A stretch of DNA of 12,181 nt from Ruminococcus sp. AF41-9. GTDB taxonomy: Bacteria; Bacillota; Clostridia; Lachnospirales; Lachnospiraceae. Location of the stretch: assembly GCF_003477525.1 (NCBI RefSeq), contig NZ_QUDO01000082.1, positions 1-12,181 on the forward strand. The letters run 5' to 3'. This document shows, piece after piece, positions 1 to 6,844 of the stretch. The first letter of the stretch is position 1, and every line of letters starts with the position of its first letter. The notes beneath the pieces were generated by a model, which made no database searches, was not told the origin of the DNA, and saw only the letters and a program-made list of their open reading frames with translations. The position numbers and the translations under genes are program-made.

Positions 1-98
1 GAAATATCCTCATCGAAAACCTGTCTGCGGTATTTAACTACAAGCACAAGATGATAGTGTAGTAAGAATACCGAATGTGCGTTACTATCCAAATCCAC
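1..98 (-). CDS. tnpA: IS200/IS605-family transposase TnpA, N-terminal part (runs off the window)
   Basis: Reading the minus strand from 98 gives an open frame to the window edge with the peptide stretch DSNAHSVFLLHYHLVLVVKY followed by RRQVFDED. This is the typical N-terminus of IS200/IS605 Y1 transposases, which cut and paste single-stranded DNA through a hairpin. The catalytic HUH motif and the tyrosine lie beyond the edge. The start is uncertain: GTG at 98-96 gives MDLDSNAH, TTG at 92-90 gives MDSNAH, and neither has a good ribosome binding site. A strong promoter lies upstream (136-164) and the element's hairpin at 187-207, so the left end of the IS looks intact. Whether a tnpB or accessory gene follows cannot be seen. 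Family assignment is fairly secure; activity is unknown. Confidence 0.82.
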   Translation of the reverse strand, partial: MDLDSNAHSVFLLHYHLVLVVKYRRQVFDEDI

Positions 99-135
99 TG
101 TATTTCATCATTTCTTTTACTATTCGACTGAATAT

Positions 136-164
136 ATTATACCATCATTAGAGTGCAATATCAA
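136..164 (-). promoter_or_regulatory. Promoter of the IS200-like tnpA
   Basis: On the minus strand a -35 box TTGATA (164-159) is separated by 17 bases from a consensus -10 box TATAAT (141-136). TGG precedes the -10, giving an extended -10. It points into tnpA at 98 and away from the sensor operon. This is a strong sigma-A-type promoter by sequence. IS200-family transposases are usually poorly expressed, so translation is probably the limiting step (the start has no clear ribosome binding site). Confidence 0.6.
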
Positions 165-186
165 GTGAGCAACAGACGCAATTCAT

Positions 187-207
187 CTCCCACCTTAGAG
201 GTGGGAG
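187..207. mobile_element. Subterminal hairpin of the IS200/IS605 left end
   Basis: CTCCCACC (187-194) and GGTGGGAG (200-207) form a perfect 8-bp stem with the 5-base loop TTAGA. In this IS family TnpA recognises imperfect or perfect hairpins near each end instead of terminal inverted repeats, and the position upstream of tnpA fits the left end. The outer boundary must lie shortly to the right, roughly 208-232, before the terminator at 239. It cannot be fixed without the right end or an empty site. Confidence 0.65.
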
Positions 208-238
208 TCTTCTTGCTGGAAAAGGATAAAATAAAAGA

Positions 239-306
239 ACAGCTGCTATACAGCAGGAATATCCGACTGACCTGAGGATAATTCCTGCATATAGCAGCTG
301 TTTTTT
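239..306. terminator. Bidirectional Rho-independent terminator beside the IS end
   Basis: ACAGCTGCTATA (239-250) pairs with TATAGCAGCTGT (290-301), and an inner GCAGGAAT pairs with ATTCCTGC (281-288). This gives a long two-part stem with small internal loops. A run of T follows on the plus strand (301-306), and the minus strand has a T-rich run just outside the stem (complement of 227-238). It could therefore stop transcripts from both sides. No gene ends next to it inside the window on the left, so it was probably the terminator of a gene now separated from it by the IS. Confidence 0.75.
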
Positions 307-310
307 ATTT

Positions 311-568
311 TGCAGAGAATGGTTTTACAGTGCTGCCGCAAGATAAAAAATCCTGAAAAAACTGTATTACAAAAATCATATAAATACTGTATTGACTGCA
401 TTATTTTCTGGAATTGTCATAAATCGTACAGAAATTATCTTTCAACAGTGGCTGTTGGACTGGAAATTACGTGTGAAAAATAGTATCATGATGAATAGCA
501 GCCATAGGGGTGTATGGAAATGTATGAGGAAACGGGGCGTGGCTATCCGCCCGAAGGGAGAGGGAAAA
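311..568 (+). other. Upstream/leader region of the sensor operon
   Basis: This stretch of about 260 bases holds no convincing gene. The reading frame of the next gene stays open upstream to a TTG at 392, but there is no ribosome binding site there and the extra residues look unlike a protein of this family. It contains the repeat copy at 389-424, the palindrome AATACTGTATT (383-393) and a second ACTGTATT at 361-368, 25 bases earlier. A possible weak sigma-A promoter is TTGTCA (414-419), 16 bases, TATCTT (436-441), which would give a leader of about 120 bases. No riboswitch was recognised. Confidence 0.4.
389..424 (+). repeat. Copy 1 of a short dispersed repeat or shared promoter element
   Basis: Bases 397-416 are identical over 20 positions to the minus strand at 12098-12079. 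Similarity continues on both sides (G.ATTG upstream, ATAAA downstream), about 36 bases in all with a handful of mismatches. A chance exact 20-mer in a 12-kb window is very unlikely. The core contains TTCTGGAA, a small inverted repeat. This copy has poorer promoter boxes than the other one (CATAAA in place of TATAAA), so it may be a degenerate copy or a binding site for a common regulator. Confidence 0.55.
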
Positions 569-1501
569 ATGAGGCGTTCTTTGATAAAAATACTGGTGCT
601 GGCCCTGATTCTTTCTGTGATGCTGACAGCACTGAATTATGAACCAAGAGCAAACTATGATCCGGAAGAAAAGCGTTTTGCATGTATTATCAACTATGGA
701 TTCAATTATTGGGCAGACGTCCAGAACGGGGCGGAAGAGGCAGGAGAAGATGATAATGTCAGCATTGATGTTTACAGCTTTGAACTGATGGATACACAGC
801 GTCAGATCCAGCTGATGAAAAAAATGGAATATATGAAAGTAGACGGAATCATCACCATGGGAGATCCGAACAATGAAGAACTCAACAATGAAATCGCAAG
901 ACTTTCCGAAGAAGGGATTCCGGTGGCATTGATAGATTCTGATTCTCCGCAGAGTAAAAGAGCCTGTTATATAGGTTCAGATAATTATGCGATCGGACAG
1001 CAGGCGGCAAAGGTACTGGCGGAGAAAACAGAGGAAAGTGCAAAGATTATTGTGATGGTTTCCAAAATGGAATATGCCAACCAGCAGGAACGTTATCAGG
1101 GTTTTGCGGATGAGATTGCAAAGTATAAGGATATGCAGATTCTGGCGGTGGTGGAAGGAGATTCCAGAAGAGAAACTGTCCTGCGCCAGCTTCAGAGTAC
1201 GCTGGATGAGTTTGAGGATGCAGACACTATTTTCTGCGCAGAGGGAAACTCACCGCTTCATGTAGGAGATGTCCTGAAACAGATGGATAAAAAGATGACC
1301 GTACTTGCAATGGAAAATTCCAGGACAGTGCAGAATTTTATAAAAGAGGGAATTTATATTGGAACTTTGCAGCAAAATGCCGGACAGATAGGATATCAGG
1401 CCGTGAAAATGCTAGAAGAATACTGTGAAAATCCAGATAAAGAGCCATGTGAAGTCTATGTAGATGCCACATATGAGGACAGGGCAGATTTTACAGAGTG
1501 A
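569..1501 (+). CDS. Membrane-anchored periplasmic-binding-protein-like sensor (sugar-binding family)
   Basis: A 310-residue protein of the ribose/galactose-type substrate-binding family (Peripla_BP_4-like). The start ATG at 569 follows the ribosome binding site GGGAGAGGG; an upstream in-frame ATG at 524 and the TTG at 392 lack good ones. Residues 1-4 are basic (MRRS) and residues 5-22 form a hydrophobic helix, then the mature domain begins near residue 36 with RFACIINYGFNYWADVQNGA, the usual first strand and helix. Later family landmarks include DGIITMGDPN, IPVALIDSD, YIGSDNYAIGQQAAKVL and the C-terminal GTLQQNAGQIGYQAVKML. There is no cysteine lipobox after the helix, so it is either exported by ordinary signal cleavage or stays anchored. 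No ABC permease or ATPase gene lies nearby. Because it is followed directly by a histidine kinase and response regulator, it most likely presents a ligand, probably a sugar or similar small molecule, to the kinase. The ligand is unknown. Confidence 0.85.
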   Translation: MRRSLIKILVLALILSVMLTALNYEPRANYDPEEKRFACIINYGFNYWADVQNGAEEAGEDDNVSIDVYSFELMDTQRQIQLMKKMEYMKVDGIITMGDPNNEELNNEIARLSEEGIPVALIDSDSPQSKRACYIGSDNYAIGQQAAKVLAEKTEESAKIIVMVSKMEYANQQERYQGFADEIAKYKDMQILAVVEGDSRRETVLRQLQSTLDEFEDADTIFCAEGNSPLHVGDVLKQMDKKMTVLAMENSRTVQNFIKEGIYIGTLQQNAGQIGYQAVKMLEEYCENPDKEPCEVYVDATYEDRADFTE

Positions 1502-1543
1502 AACAAATCAGGTTAAAAGACACGGGGGTGAACAGAATTTTAT

Positions 1544-3004
1544 ATGGAAAAAAGAAAAAAAGAATATACCCTGAAGCGGCATCTGGCAGAATTTCTGGTA
1601 TTTGTGATAGGCAGTATGATATGCCTGAATGTATTTACCCTGATCTTCAGCAGCAACAGCAATGAGAAATACAGGCAGGCTTCCTATAATATCCGTTCTC
1701 TGGAAGAATTTGCAATCACTCAGGAACAGGCAATGAAATATCTGCGAAGATATGTATTGTATGATGCACTGGAAGAAGACTATCTTCAGTTGAAAACCTA
1801 TCTGAAACAGGGAGAAGACAGCCTGGATTATCTTTTCGATAATACCAATGATAAAGACACACTCAGAAGACTTTATAACCTGATGAAAGTGCACACATTC
1901 CTGGAGGAAAAGGCAGAGAATGTCAAAAATATGGTGGCAGAAAAAAACTCCGAAGAAGAATGGCAGCGTCAGATCGATACCGCATACGCAGAAGCTGTTT
2001 CTGTCTACGATGTTCTCCTGGAAGAGTATGATACGGTAAATCGTCAGTATTTAACATATGTAGATAAAATTTCAGAAAATCTCAGAGTTCGGAGGATGTG
2101 GTTTCTGGGATGTTACCTGATCGTTTTTATGGGTGTGTGTGTCTATCTGTGGAGAGAAATCTCAGAAATTTATAATTCTGTACTGCTTCCTGTGCAGGAA
2201 CTGGTGCACGGTGCCAGACGGATCGGAGAGGGAGAATTTGAGGAAATACATCCGGGGCATGGAAAAGTGGAAATGGATAAAGACATTTCTCTGCTTGTCC
2301 ATATTTTTAATCAGATGACAGATAAACTGAAACAGCAGATAGCGGTTCTTCAGGAAAATATCAGGATACAGAAAGAACTGGAAGCAAGTAAATACCGTGA
2401 ACTTCAGATGCAGATCAATCCTCATTTTATGTTTAATACCTTAAATATGATCGCGGAAACTGCGTATTTTGAAAATGCAGAAAAAACAGAGTTTCTGCTG
2501 AATAAAACGGCAAAAATGTTCCGGTTCAGTCTGGATTTTTCGGGGAAATCCATTTCCCTTTTTAAAGAAATTGAAGAACTGGAAAATTATATTTTCATTC
2601 AGGAAGAACAGTATGAAGACCGTATAGAATTTCTCTTTGACCTGGATGAATCTTTTCACAATATCCTGGTTCCGTCGCTGACACTGCAGCCTCTGATCGA
2701 AAACTCGGTGGTACATGGAATCGGAAAATATACAGAAGGCGGGCGCGTAAAACTTACAACCAGCTATCATGAAGAGGAAGGTGCGGGATATATCATGGTA
2801 GAAGATAATGGTGTGGGAATAGAAGAAGAAAAACTGCAGCAGATCAGACAGGAAATGATAAATTATAAAGGAGACAGTATGAAAATAGGTCTGGGAAATG
2901 TATATTCCAGACTGAAGATTCTTTATGGAGAAAAGGTTTCTATGGACATAGAGAGTGAAGAGAGAAAAGGGTGTAAAATTACAATAAGAATAGAAGGTAT
3001 CTGA
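1544..3004 (+). CDS. YesM-type sensor histidine kinase
   Basis: A 486-residue membrane kinase. Helix 1 is at about residues 14-35 and helix 2 at 185-204. The roughly 150 residues between them form an extracellular, mostly alpha-helical sensor region. A HAMP-like linker follows (about 205-262), then a coiled segment, the His_kinase domain (PF06580 type) with the phospho-accepting H294 in MQINPHFMFNTLNMI, and a HATPase domain. The latter has the N box around N387 (PLIENSVVHGI), the G1 box DNGVGI (421-426) and G2 GLGNVYSRLKILYG (449-462). All key residues are present, so it should autophosphorylate and pass phosphate to the regulator encoded next. The ATG at 1544 follows a G-rich ribosome binding site (GGGGG, 1524-1528). 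It starts 42 bases after the binding-protein gene and 78 bases before the regulator, consistent with one operon. Family assignment is secure; the signal is inferred to be the binding protein with its ligand. Confidence 0.93.
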   Translation: MEKRKKEYTLKRHLAEFLVFVIGSMICLNVFTLIFSSNSNEKYRQASYNIRSLEEFAITQEQAMKYLRRYVLYDALEEDYLQLKTYLKQGEDSLDYLFDNTNDKDTLRRLYNLMKVHTFLEEKAENVKNMVAEKNSEEEWQRQIDTAYAEAVSVYDVLLEEYDTVNRQYLTYVDKISENLRVRRMWFLGCYLIVFMGVCVYLWREISEIYNSVLLPVQELVHGARRIGEGEFEEIHPGHGKVEMDKDISLLVHIFNQMTDKLKQQIAVLQENIRIQKELEASKYRELQMQINPHFMFNTLNMIAETAYFENAEKTEFLLNKTAKMFRFSLDFSGKSISLFKEIEELENYIFIQEEQYEDRIEFLFDLDESFHNILVPSLTLQPLIENSVVHGIGKYTEGGRVKLTTSYHEEEGAGYIMVEDNGVGIEEEKLQQIRQEMINYKGDSMKIGLGNVYSRLKILYGEKVSMDIESEERKGCKITIRIEGI

Positions 3005-3040
3005 AAAAGCACCCCGCAGAAATCTCTACAGAAAGCAGCA

Positions 3041-3059
3041 GGGCGGACCCGATCCGCCT
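3041..3059 (+). other. Intercistronic hairpin between kinase and regulator genes
   Basis: GGCGGA (3042-3047) pairs with TCCGCC (3053-3058) across a 5-base loop in the 78-base gap between kinase and regulator. There is no T-run after it, so it is not a terminator. It may affect stability or processing of the operon mRNA. The regulator's ribosome binding site GGGAGG follows at 3068-3073. Confidence 0.4.
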
Positions 3060-3082
3060 GATCATGTGGGAGGAAATAAAAA

Positions 3083-4648
3083 ATGTACCGACTGATGATA
3101 GCAGATGATCAATCCATTGAATGCAGGGCACTGGAACATAAGATTCAGACAGAATTTGAAAATATTGAGGTTCTTCCAAGCGCCAGAGACGGGATTGATT
3201 TTCTTAAAAAAGCAGAAGAGTTCAAACCGGATATTGCCATCGTGGATATCAATATGCCAGGACTAAACGGACTGGAGACGATTGAGATCCTGAAGATGAG
3301 AAATATAAATATGAAGGTTATCATACATACCTCATACAGTGAATTTGATTACGCAAGAAAAGCCATACAGCTTGGCGCAGTGGAATATCTTCTGAAACCT
3401 GCGTCAAAAGAAGAAATGGTTGCCGCGATTGAAAAAGTCTGCAGGATTCTGGATAAGGAAAAGGAATTTAGGATACAGCTTACGGAGGGCAGAAAAAGAG
3501 AAGACGGACTTGCGGAGCTGGCAGCAGGAAAGTGGATGATGTCTTTGTTTCTGCGGCAGTCTGATTCTGAAAGTTATCAGGACTTCTGGGAAAAATACCC
3601 GCAGGCAGCAGCAGGAGGAGTTTTTACGGCATGGAAACCCAATGGACTTGAAGAGTTGAAAAAGGTCGGATGGAACTGGAAGGAGAAGGAAAAGCTGATA
3701 CTGGAGCAGATGCGGCGATACTGTAACTGCGTGGGAATGCGCCATAAAGATATCTTTTATCTTTATATTTTTCCGGGAAAAGCCCTGGAAGAAGGTTACG
3801 AGGAATGGATCATAGAAATTACGGATGCTGTCTGCCGGGAACTTGGGGAGGAACATCTTCCGTTTGCGGTGGGAATCAGCCGCTGGAAATCAGACCCGCA
3901 GCAGTATGATACAGGCCTGTATGAAGCAAGAATCGCAGTACAGGGGAAAACAAAACCTGGCATCAGCTTTTTTCAGTATGGAGAAATCATTACAAGAAAA
4001 ATGATGTTATCTGATATTCTGCCTGAAGTTTTGCAGCTTCTGATGGAAAATAAGACACAGGAATGTATGGAATTGGTGCGCAGCCAGACAATTGCGGAAA
4101 AGAATGAAATCAGTCGGGAAGAAACCGAATTGTTTAAAGTACAGGCATTGGAGTTTATCTTACAGCTCAGGGCAGAAGTGGAAAATCTGGCAGGAGAGAA
4201 TGAAATCAGATGGAACAGCAGGATTTTCACACAGGATTTTGGAAAAATGTCCTGTGCAGATGAGGTTTTAAAATGGACGGAAACTCATATAGAAGAACTT
4301 GGAAATGCACTTATGGAAAAACCATACGAAGAATCAGAATATATCCGTAAAGTGTTGCACTATATAAAAGGAAATTTCAGCAAAGACCTGTCACTGGAAG
4401 ATGCCGGAAAGGAAATTGGAATCAGTTCTTTTTATCTGAGCAGGCTTTTGAAACAGGAACGAAAGACAACATTTATCGAAACTCTGACAGATATCCGCCT
4501 GGAAGCAGCTGTCCGCATGATGAAAGAAGGACAGCTTCCAATGAAGGAAATCTGCTGTCGAAGTGGATATCCGAATCAGTCATATTTTTACAGAGTAGTA
4601 AAGAAAACAACAGGAATGACAGTTGGAGTTCTGCGCAGATATCTGTAA
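3083..4648 (+). CDS. YesN-type response regulator with AraC DNA-binding domain
   Basis: A 521-residue response regulator. The receiver domain occupies residues 1-120, with acidic residues D8 and D9, phospho-acceptor D55 in IVDINMPG, T83 and K105 (YLLKP). A middle region of about 290 residues follows; such regions are common in YesN-like proteins and probably have a signalling or dimerising role. The C-terminal AraC/XylS domain covers about residues 417-521 with two helix-turn-helix units: LSLEDAGKEIGISSFYLSRL, and MKEICCRSGYPNQSYFYRVV ending in the family-typical KKTTGMTV. The ATG is preceded by GGGAGG nine bases upstream. It lies directly behind its probable partner kinase. The nearest likely target is the esterase promoter, where direct repeats at 4729-4783 fit binding by this class. 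Regulation of its own operon is also possible. Confidence 0.93.
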   Translation: MYRLMIADDQSIECRALEHKIQTEFENIEVLPSARDGIDFLKKAEEFKPDIAIVDINMPGLNGLETIEILKMRNINMKVIIHTSYSEFDYARKAIQLGAVEYLLKPASKEEMVAAIEKVCRILDKEKEFRIQLTEGRKREDGLAELAAGKWMMSLFLRQSDSESYQDFWEKYPQAAAGGVFTAWKPNGLEELKKVGWNWKEKEKLILEQMRRYCNCVGMRHKDIFYLYIFPGKALEEGYEEWIIEITDAVCRELGEEHLPFAVGISRWKSDPQQYDTGLYEARIAVQGKTKPGISFFQYGEIITRKMMLSDILPEVLQLLMENKTQECMELVRSQTIAEKNEISREETELFKVQALEFILQLRAEVENLAGENEIRWNSRIFTQDFGKMSCADEVLKWTETHIEELGNALMEKPYEESEYIRKVLHYIKGNFSKDLSLEDAGKEIGISSFYLSRLLKQERKTTFIETLTDIRLEAAVRMMKEGQLPMKEICCRSGYPNQSYFYRVVKKTTGMTVGVLRRYL

Positions 4649-4670
4649 AAAATATATGGTTTAACCAAAT

Positions 4671-4707
4671 CAGGCAGGCAGCGAAGCGGATTGCGGATAT
4701 CTGCCTG
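4671..4707 (+). other. Stem-loop after the response regulator gene (weak terminator at best)
   Basis: CAGGCAG (4671-4677) pairs with CTGCCTG (4701-4707) with a 23-base loop that can form a small inner stem. The following bases are purine-rich, not a T-run, so termination here would be weak. Some read-through from the regulator into the esterase is possible. A perfect palindrome CAGATATCTG (4636-4645) also abuts the regulator's stop codon. Confidence 0.3.
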
Positions 4708-4728
4708 AAAGTGAAAAAAATGATCAAA

Positions 4729-4783
4729 GTGCAAGATTCAGACAAGAGTGCAAGATAGTACAAAGAAAGAAGTTAAGATAGTA
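4729..4783 (+). promoter_or_regulatory. Three direct repeats upstream of the esterase: probable AraC-type regulator sites
   Basis: GTGCAAGAT occurs at 4729-4737 and exactly again at 4748-4756. The second copy extends to AAGATAGTA (4752-4760), which recurs exactly at 4775-4783. The AAGAT cores are spaced 19 and 23 bases apart, about two helical turns each. AraC-family proteins typically bind direct repeats with about two-turn spacing, so these are good candidate sites for the response regulator encoded immediately upstream. That the sites belong to this regulator is inferred from position alone. Confidence 0.5.
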
Positions 4784-4826
4784 TAGCGATTGTCAAAATG
4801 GTAAAAATGAAAATTTCTCCGGAAAC

Positions 4827-4842
4827 TGGTATATTAATACCA
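4827..4842 (+). promoter_or_regulatory. Candidate esterase promoter (-10 inside an inverted repeat)
   Basis: A TATATT hexamer at 4830-4835 is a reasonable -10 box. It lies inside the inverted repeat TGGTAT-ATTA-ATACCA (4827-4842). No good -35 box is present 16-18 bases upstream; the TTGTCA at 4790-4795 is too far away. A missing -35 box is what is expected of an activator-dependent promoter, with the direct repeats ending about 46 bases upstream. The -10 assignment is tentative. Confidence 0.35.
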
Positions 4843-4852
4843 TCAGATAACG

Positions 4853-4895
4853 ACAGGCCCCATAAAGAGCGGAAAAGATGATAAGGGGCATCTGT
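4853..4895 (+). other. Stem-loop in the esterase 5' leader
   Basis: ACAG plus GCCCC (4853-4861) pairs with GGGGC (4885-4889) and CTGT (4892-4895), with two bulged bases and a 23-base loop rich in A and G. It lies just upstream of the ribosome binding site GGGAG (4905-4909), leaving that site free. A role in protecting the 5' end of the mRNA is plausible. No known riboswitch class was recognised. Confidence 0.35.
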
Positions 4896-4918
4896 TTCAA
4901 AGAAGGGAGAAAAAGTTT

Positions 4919-6541
4919 ATGATGAAAAACAGAAAGAAACTTGCCGGTGTATTAGCTACTGCTACTGTATTAACTTCTGCATTTGCACCACTTACAGTTA
5001 TGGCAGAGGATTTTGACGCTTATAATCCACCGGTCGCAGAAGTAGAGGCCGGACAGATTAAAGGATTTATGGATGATGATACCTATACATTCCTTGGTGT
5101 TCCGTATGCTGCATCAGAACGTTTCCAGATGCCTCAGAAAGTAGAAGCATGGGATGGCGTTTATAATGCACAGGCATATGGAAAAACATGTAAGATTCCG
5201 GAACAGACTTCTGTAGGCTCCGATGAAATGCTGTGGCCTCACCGTTACTGGATTCAGGGAGAAGACTGCCAGAACTTAAATATCTGGACACAGCAGTTAG
5301 ATGAAACAGCTAAAAAACCGGTTCTTGTATTCTTCCATGGTGGCGGATATAACAACGGTTCTTCCATTGAATCAGCAGCATATGACGGAAAAAATTTAAG
5401 TGAATATGGGGATGCGGTTGTAGTAACTGTCAACCATCGTCTGAATGCACTTGGATTCCTTGACCTGTCTGCTTATGGTGATGAATATGAAAATACAGGT
5501 AATCTTGGTATCGCAGACCTTGTAGCTTCTCTTCAGTGGATCAAGGATAATATTGAAACTTTCGGTGGAGATCCTGACAATGTTACTATTTTCGGACAGT
5601 CCGGTGGTGGCGGAAAAGTTCTCACTCTGATGAAAACTCCGGCAGCAGAAGGCTTATTTGATAAAGTTATCTGCGAAAGTGCTGTATTCGGAAGAATCGA
5701 CAATACACAGGAAGTAACACAGCAGGCCGCAGCTTATACACTGGAAAATCTCGGACTGGATGAGAGTCAGGTAGACGAACTCAAAACCATGGATTATACA
5801 GATCTGGTAACTGCCGGAGCAAGCGCTTACGACAAAATTACAGAAGAACGTGGAAAGATCGCATTCAATACCCGTGGATATGCATGGGCTCCATCTGTTG
5901 ACAACAAATATGTCATGGAAGATTACTGTGACTGGGCAGCAGACATTCCGGTTATGATCGGTTCTACATTTGCAGAATTTGACTATTCCTGGAACATTCT
6001 TGATGGAAAGAAGAATGAGTGGACAGAAGAAGAAACCATGGCAAATCTGACTGACAGATATGGCGATAAAGCACAGGAAATTGCAGATGAATTTGCAAAA
6101 GTATTCCCGGATCAGAAACTTGCAGATGCATATTTCTACAGTGGATTTATGAGAGAAACCGTAGCAGAACTGCTTTCCGCAAAACTGAAAGATGCTACAG
6201 CACCTGTTTATTCTTATCTGTTTGATTATGAAGCACCTGTAAATGGTGGTGGAGTTGCTTTCCATTGCTCTGAACTGATCTATGCATTCCATAACGTAGA
6301 TATTCCGGTTGTAACACGCGCAACAGGCGGCGGCGAAGATGCTCATAAAGTTCAGGATGTAGTTGCAACAGCATGGCTCAACTTTGCAAAAACAGGTTCC
6401 CCAAGCCAGGATGGTCTTGAATGGAAACCATACACAGAAGACGAGCAGAACACAATGGTTCTCAAAGAAGAAAGTGAGTGCAGAGATTTAGGCGATGAAA
6501 CATTAAGAGGCCTGATCATGAGCGCACTTGGACAGGAATAA
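4919..6541 (+). CDS. Secreted type-B carboxylesterase
   Basis: A 540-residue alpha/beta-hydrolase that should cleave carboxylic ester bonds outside the cell. Residues 1-29 are a classic signal peptide (basic start, hydrophobic core, cleavage probably after VMA at 29). The oxyanion-hole motif is HGGGYNNG (140-147). The family signatures are EDCQNLNIW (116-124) and FGGDPDNVTIFGQSGGG (215-231), giving nucleophile S228. The acid is probably E353 in GSTFAEFDYS and the base H449 in FHCSEL. C91 and C117 are placed like the conserved disulfide of the family. No lipobox, sorting signal or C-terminal helix is seen, so the enzyme is probably released or wall-trapped. The ATG at 4919 (a second follows at 4922) has GGGAG at good distance. 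Its codon use, with more T-ending and TTA codons early, differs slightly from the upstream regulator. The substrate is unknown; candidates are acyl or phenolic esters of plant glycans or small dietary esters. Confidence 0.93.
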   Translation: MMKNRKKLAGVLATATVLTSAFAPLTVMAEDFDAYNPPVAEVEAGQIKGFMDDDTYTFLGVPYAASERFQMPQKVEAWDGVYNAQAYGKTCKIPEQTSVGSDEMLWPHRYWIQGEDCQNLNIWTQQLDETAKKPVLVFFHGGGYNNGSSIESAAYDGKNLSEYGDAVVVTVNHRLNALGFLDLSAYGDEYENTGNLGIADLVASLQWIKDNIETFGGDPDNVTIFGQSGGGGKVLTLMKTPAAEGLFDKVICESAVFGRIDNTQEVTQQAAAYTLENLGLDESQVDELKTMDYTDLVTAGASAYDKITEERGKIAFNTRGYAWAPSVDNKYVMEDYCDWAADIPVMIGSTFAEFDYSWNILDGKKNEWTEEETMANLTDRYGDKAQEIADEFAKVFPDQKLADAYFYSGFMRETVAELLSAKLKDATAPVYSYLFDYEAPVNGGGVAFHCSELIYAFHNVDIPVVTRATGGGEDAHKVQDVVATAWLNFAKTGSPSQDGLEWKPYTEDEQNTMVLKEESECRDLGDETLRGLIMSALGQE

Positions 6542-6601
6542 TATCTGTTAAAAAGAGAATAAAGAGTAAATCAAACGAAGTGTAAATAAAATAAGTGACA
6601 G

Positions 6602-6666
6602 GAGCTGGCGGTTATGGGCGGGTATCGAAGTGGATTGTAAATATCCGGCTGACACACCGTCAGCTC
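6602..6666 (+). other. Long stem-loop in the esterase 3' region
   Basis: GAGCTGGCGGT (6602-6612) pairs with ACCGTCAGCTC (6656-6666) over 11 positions including one G-T pair. An inner weaker pairing of GGGTAT with ATATCC shortens the loop. No T-run follows. It lies 60 bases after the esterase stop and 11 bases before a true terminator. It may protect the mRNA 3' end or be a small structured RNA. It does not match any RNA class I recognise. Confidence 0.5.
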
Positions 6667-6677
6667 AATATAAAATT

Positions 6678-6735
6678 ATCCTGGCAGGTATAAGGTCTGT
6701 TGACTTTAAAACCTGTTCAGGATTATTTTATTTTC
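6678..6735 (+). terminator. Rho-independent terminator of the esterase gene
   Basis: ATCCTG and CAGGT (6678-6689) pair with ACCTG and CAGGAT (6711-6723) around a small internal loop, and are followed by the T-rich run TTATTTTATTTT. It ends the esterase transcript and, with the promoter at 6796, insulates the following genes. The 335-base stretch between the esterase and the next gene holds only this, the stem-loop before it, that promoter and an operator-like palindrome. Confidence 0.75.
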
Positions 6736-6795
6736 AGAAACAGGTCTATTTTTCGTGGTAACCCGTTTTTATTCGAAGTTTCGGTGAAAACAGCC

Positions 6796-6823
6796 TTGAA
6801 ATTTACAGTGGATACGGTATAAT
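6796..6823 (+). promoter_or_regulatory. Sigma-A promoter of the membrane protein/lrgAB genes
   Basis: TTGAAA (6796-6801) and the consensus -10 box TATAAT (6818-6823) are separated by 16 bases, putting the start of transcription near 6830. It is one of the best promoter matches in the window. Confidence 0.7.
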
Positions 6824-6844
6824 TAAAAAACGTAGCAAACCAGG

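Noticed and set aside
392..568. N-terminal extension of the binding-protein gene to the TTG at 392
   Set aside because: There is no ribosome binding site before it, the added 59 residues would precede the membrane anchor and look non-coding, and the stretch overlaps the repeat and candidate promoter.
4671..4707. True terminator after the response regulator
   Set aside because: The stem is short and no T-run follows, so it is listed only as a weak structure.
5654..6346. Long minus-strand open frame inside the esterase gene
   Set aside because: Cysteine-rich, low-quality peptide lying entirely opposite an intact, motif-complete esterase; no promoter or ribosome binding site.
6602..6666. A riboswitch or known small RNA
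   Set aside because: It follows the esterase rather than leading a gene, and no known aptamer core could be recognised.
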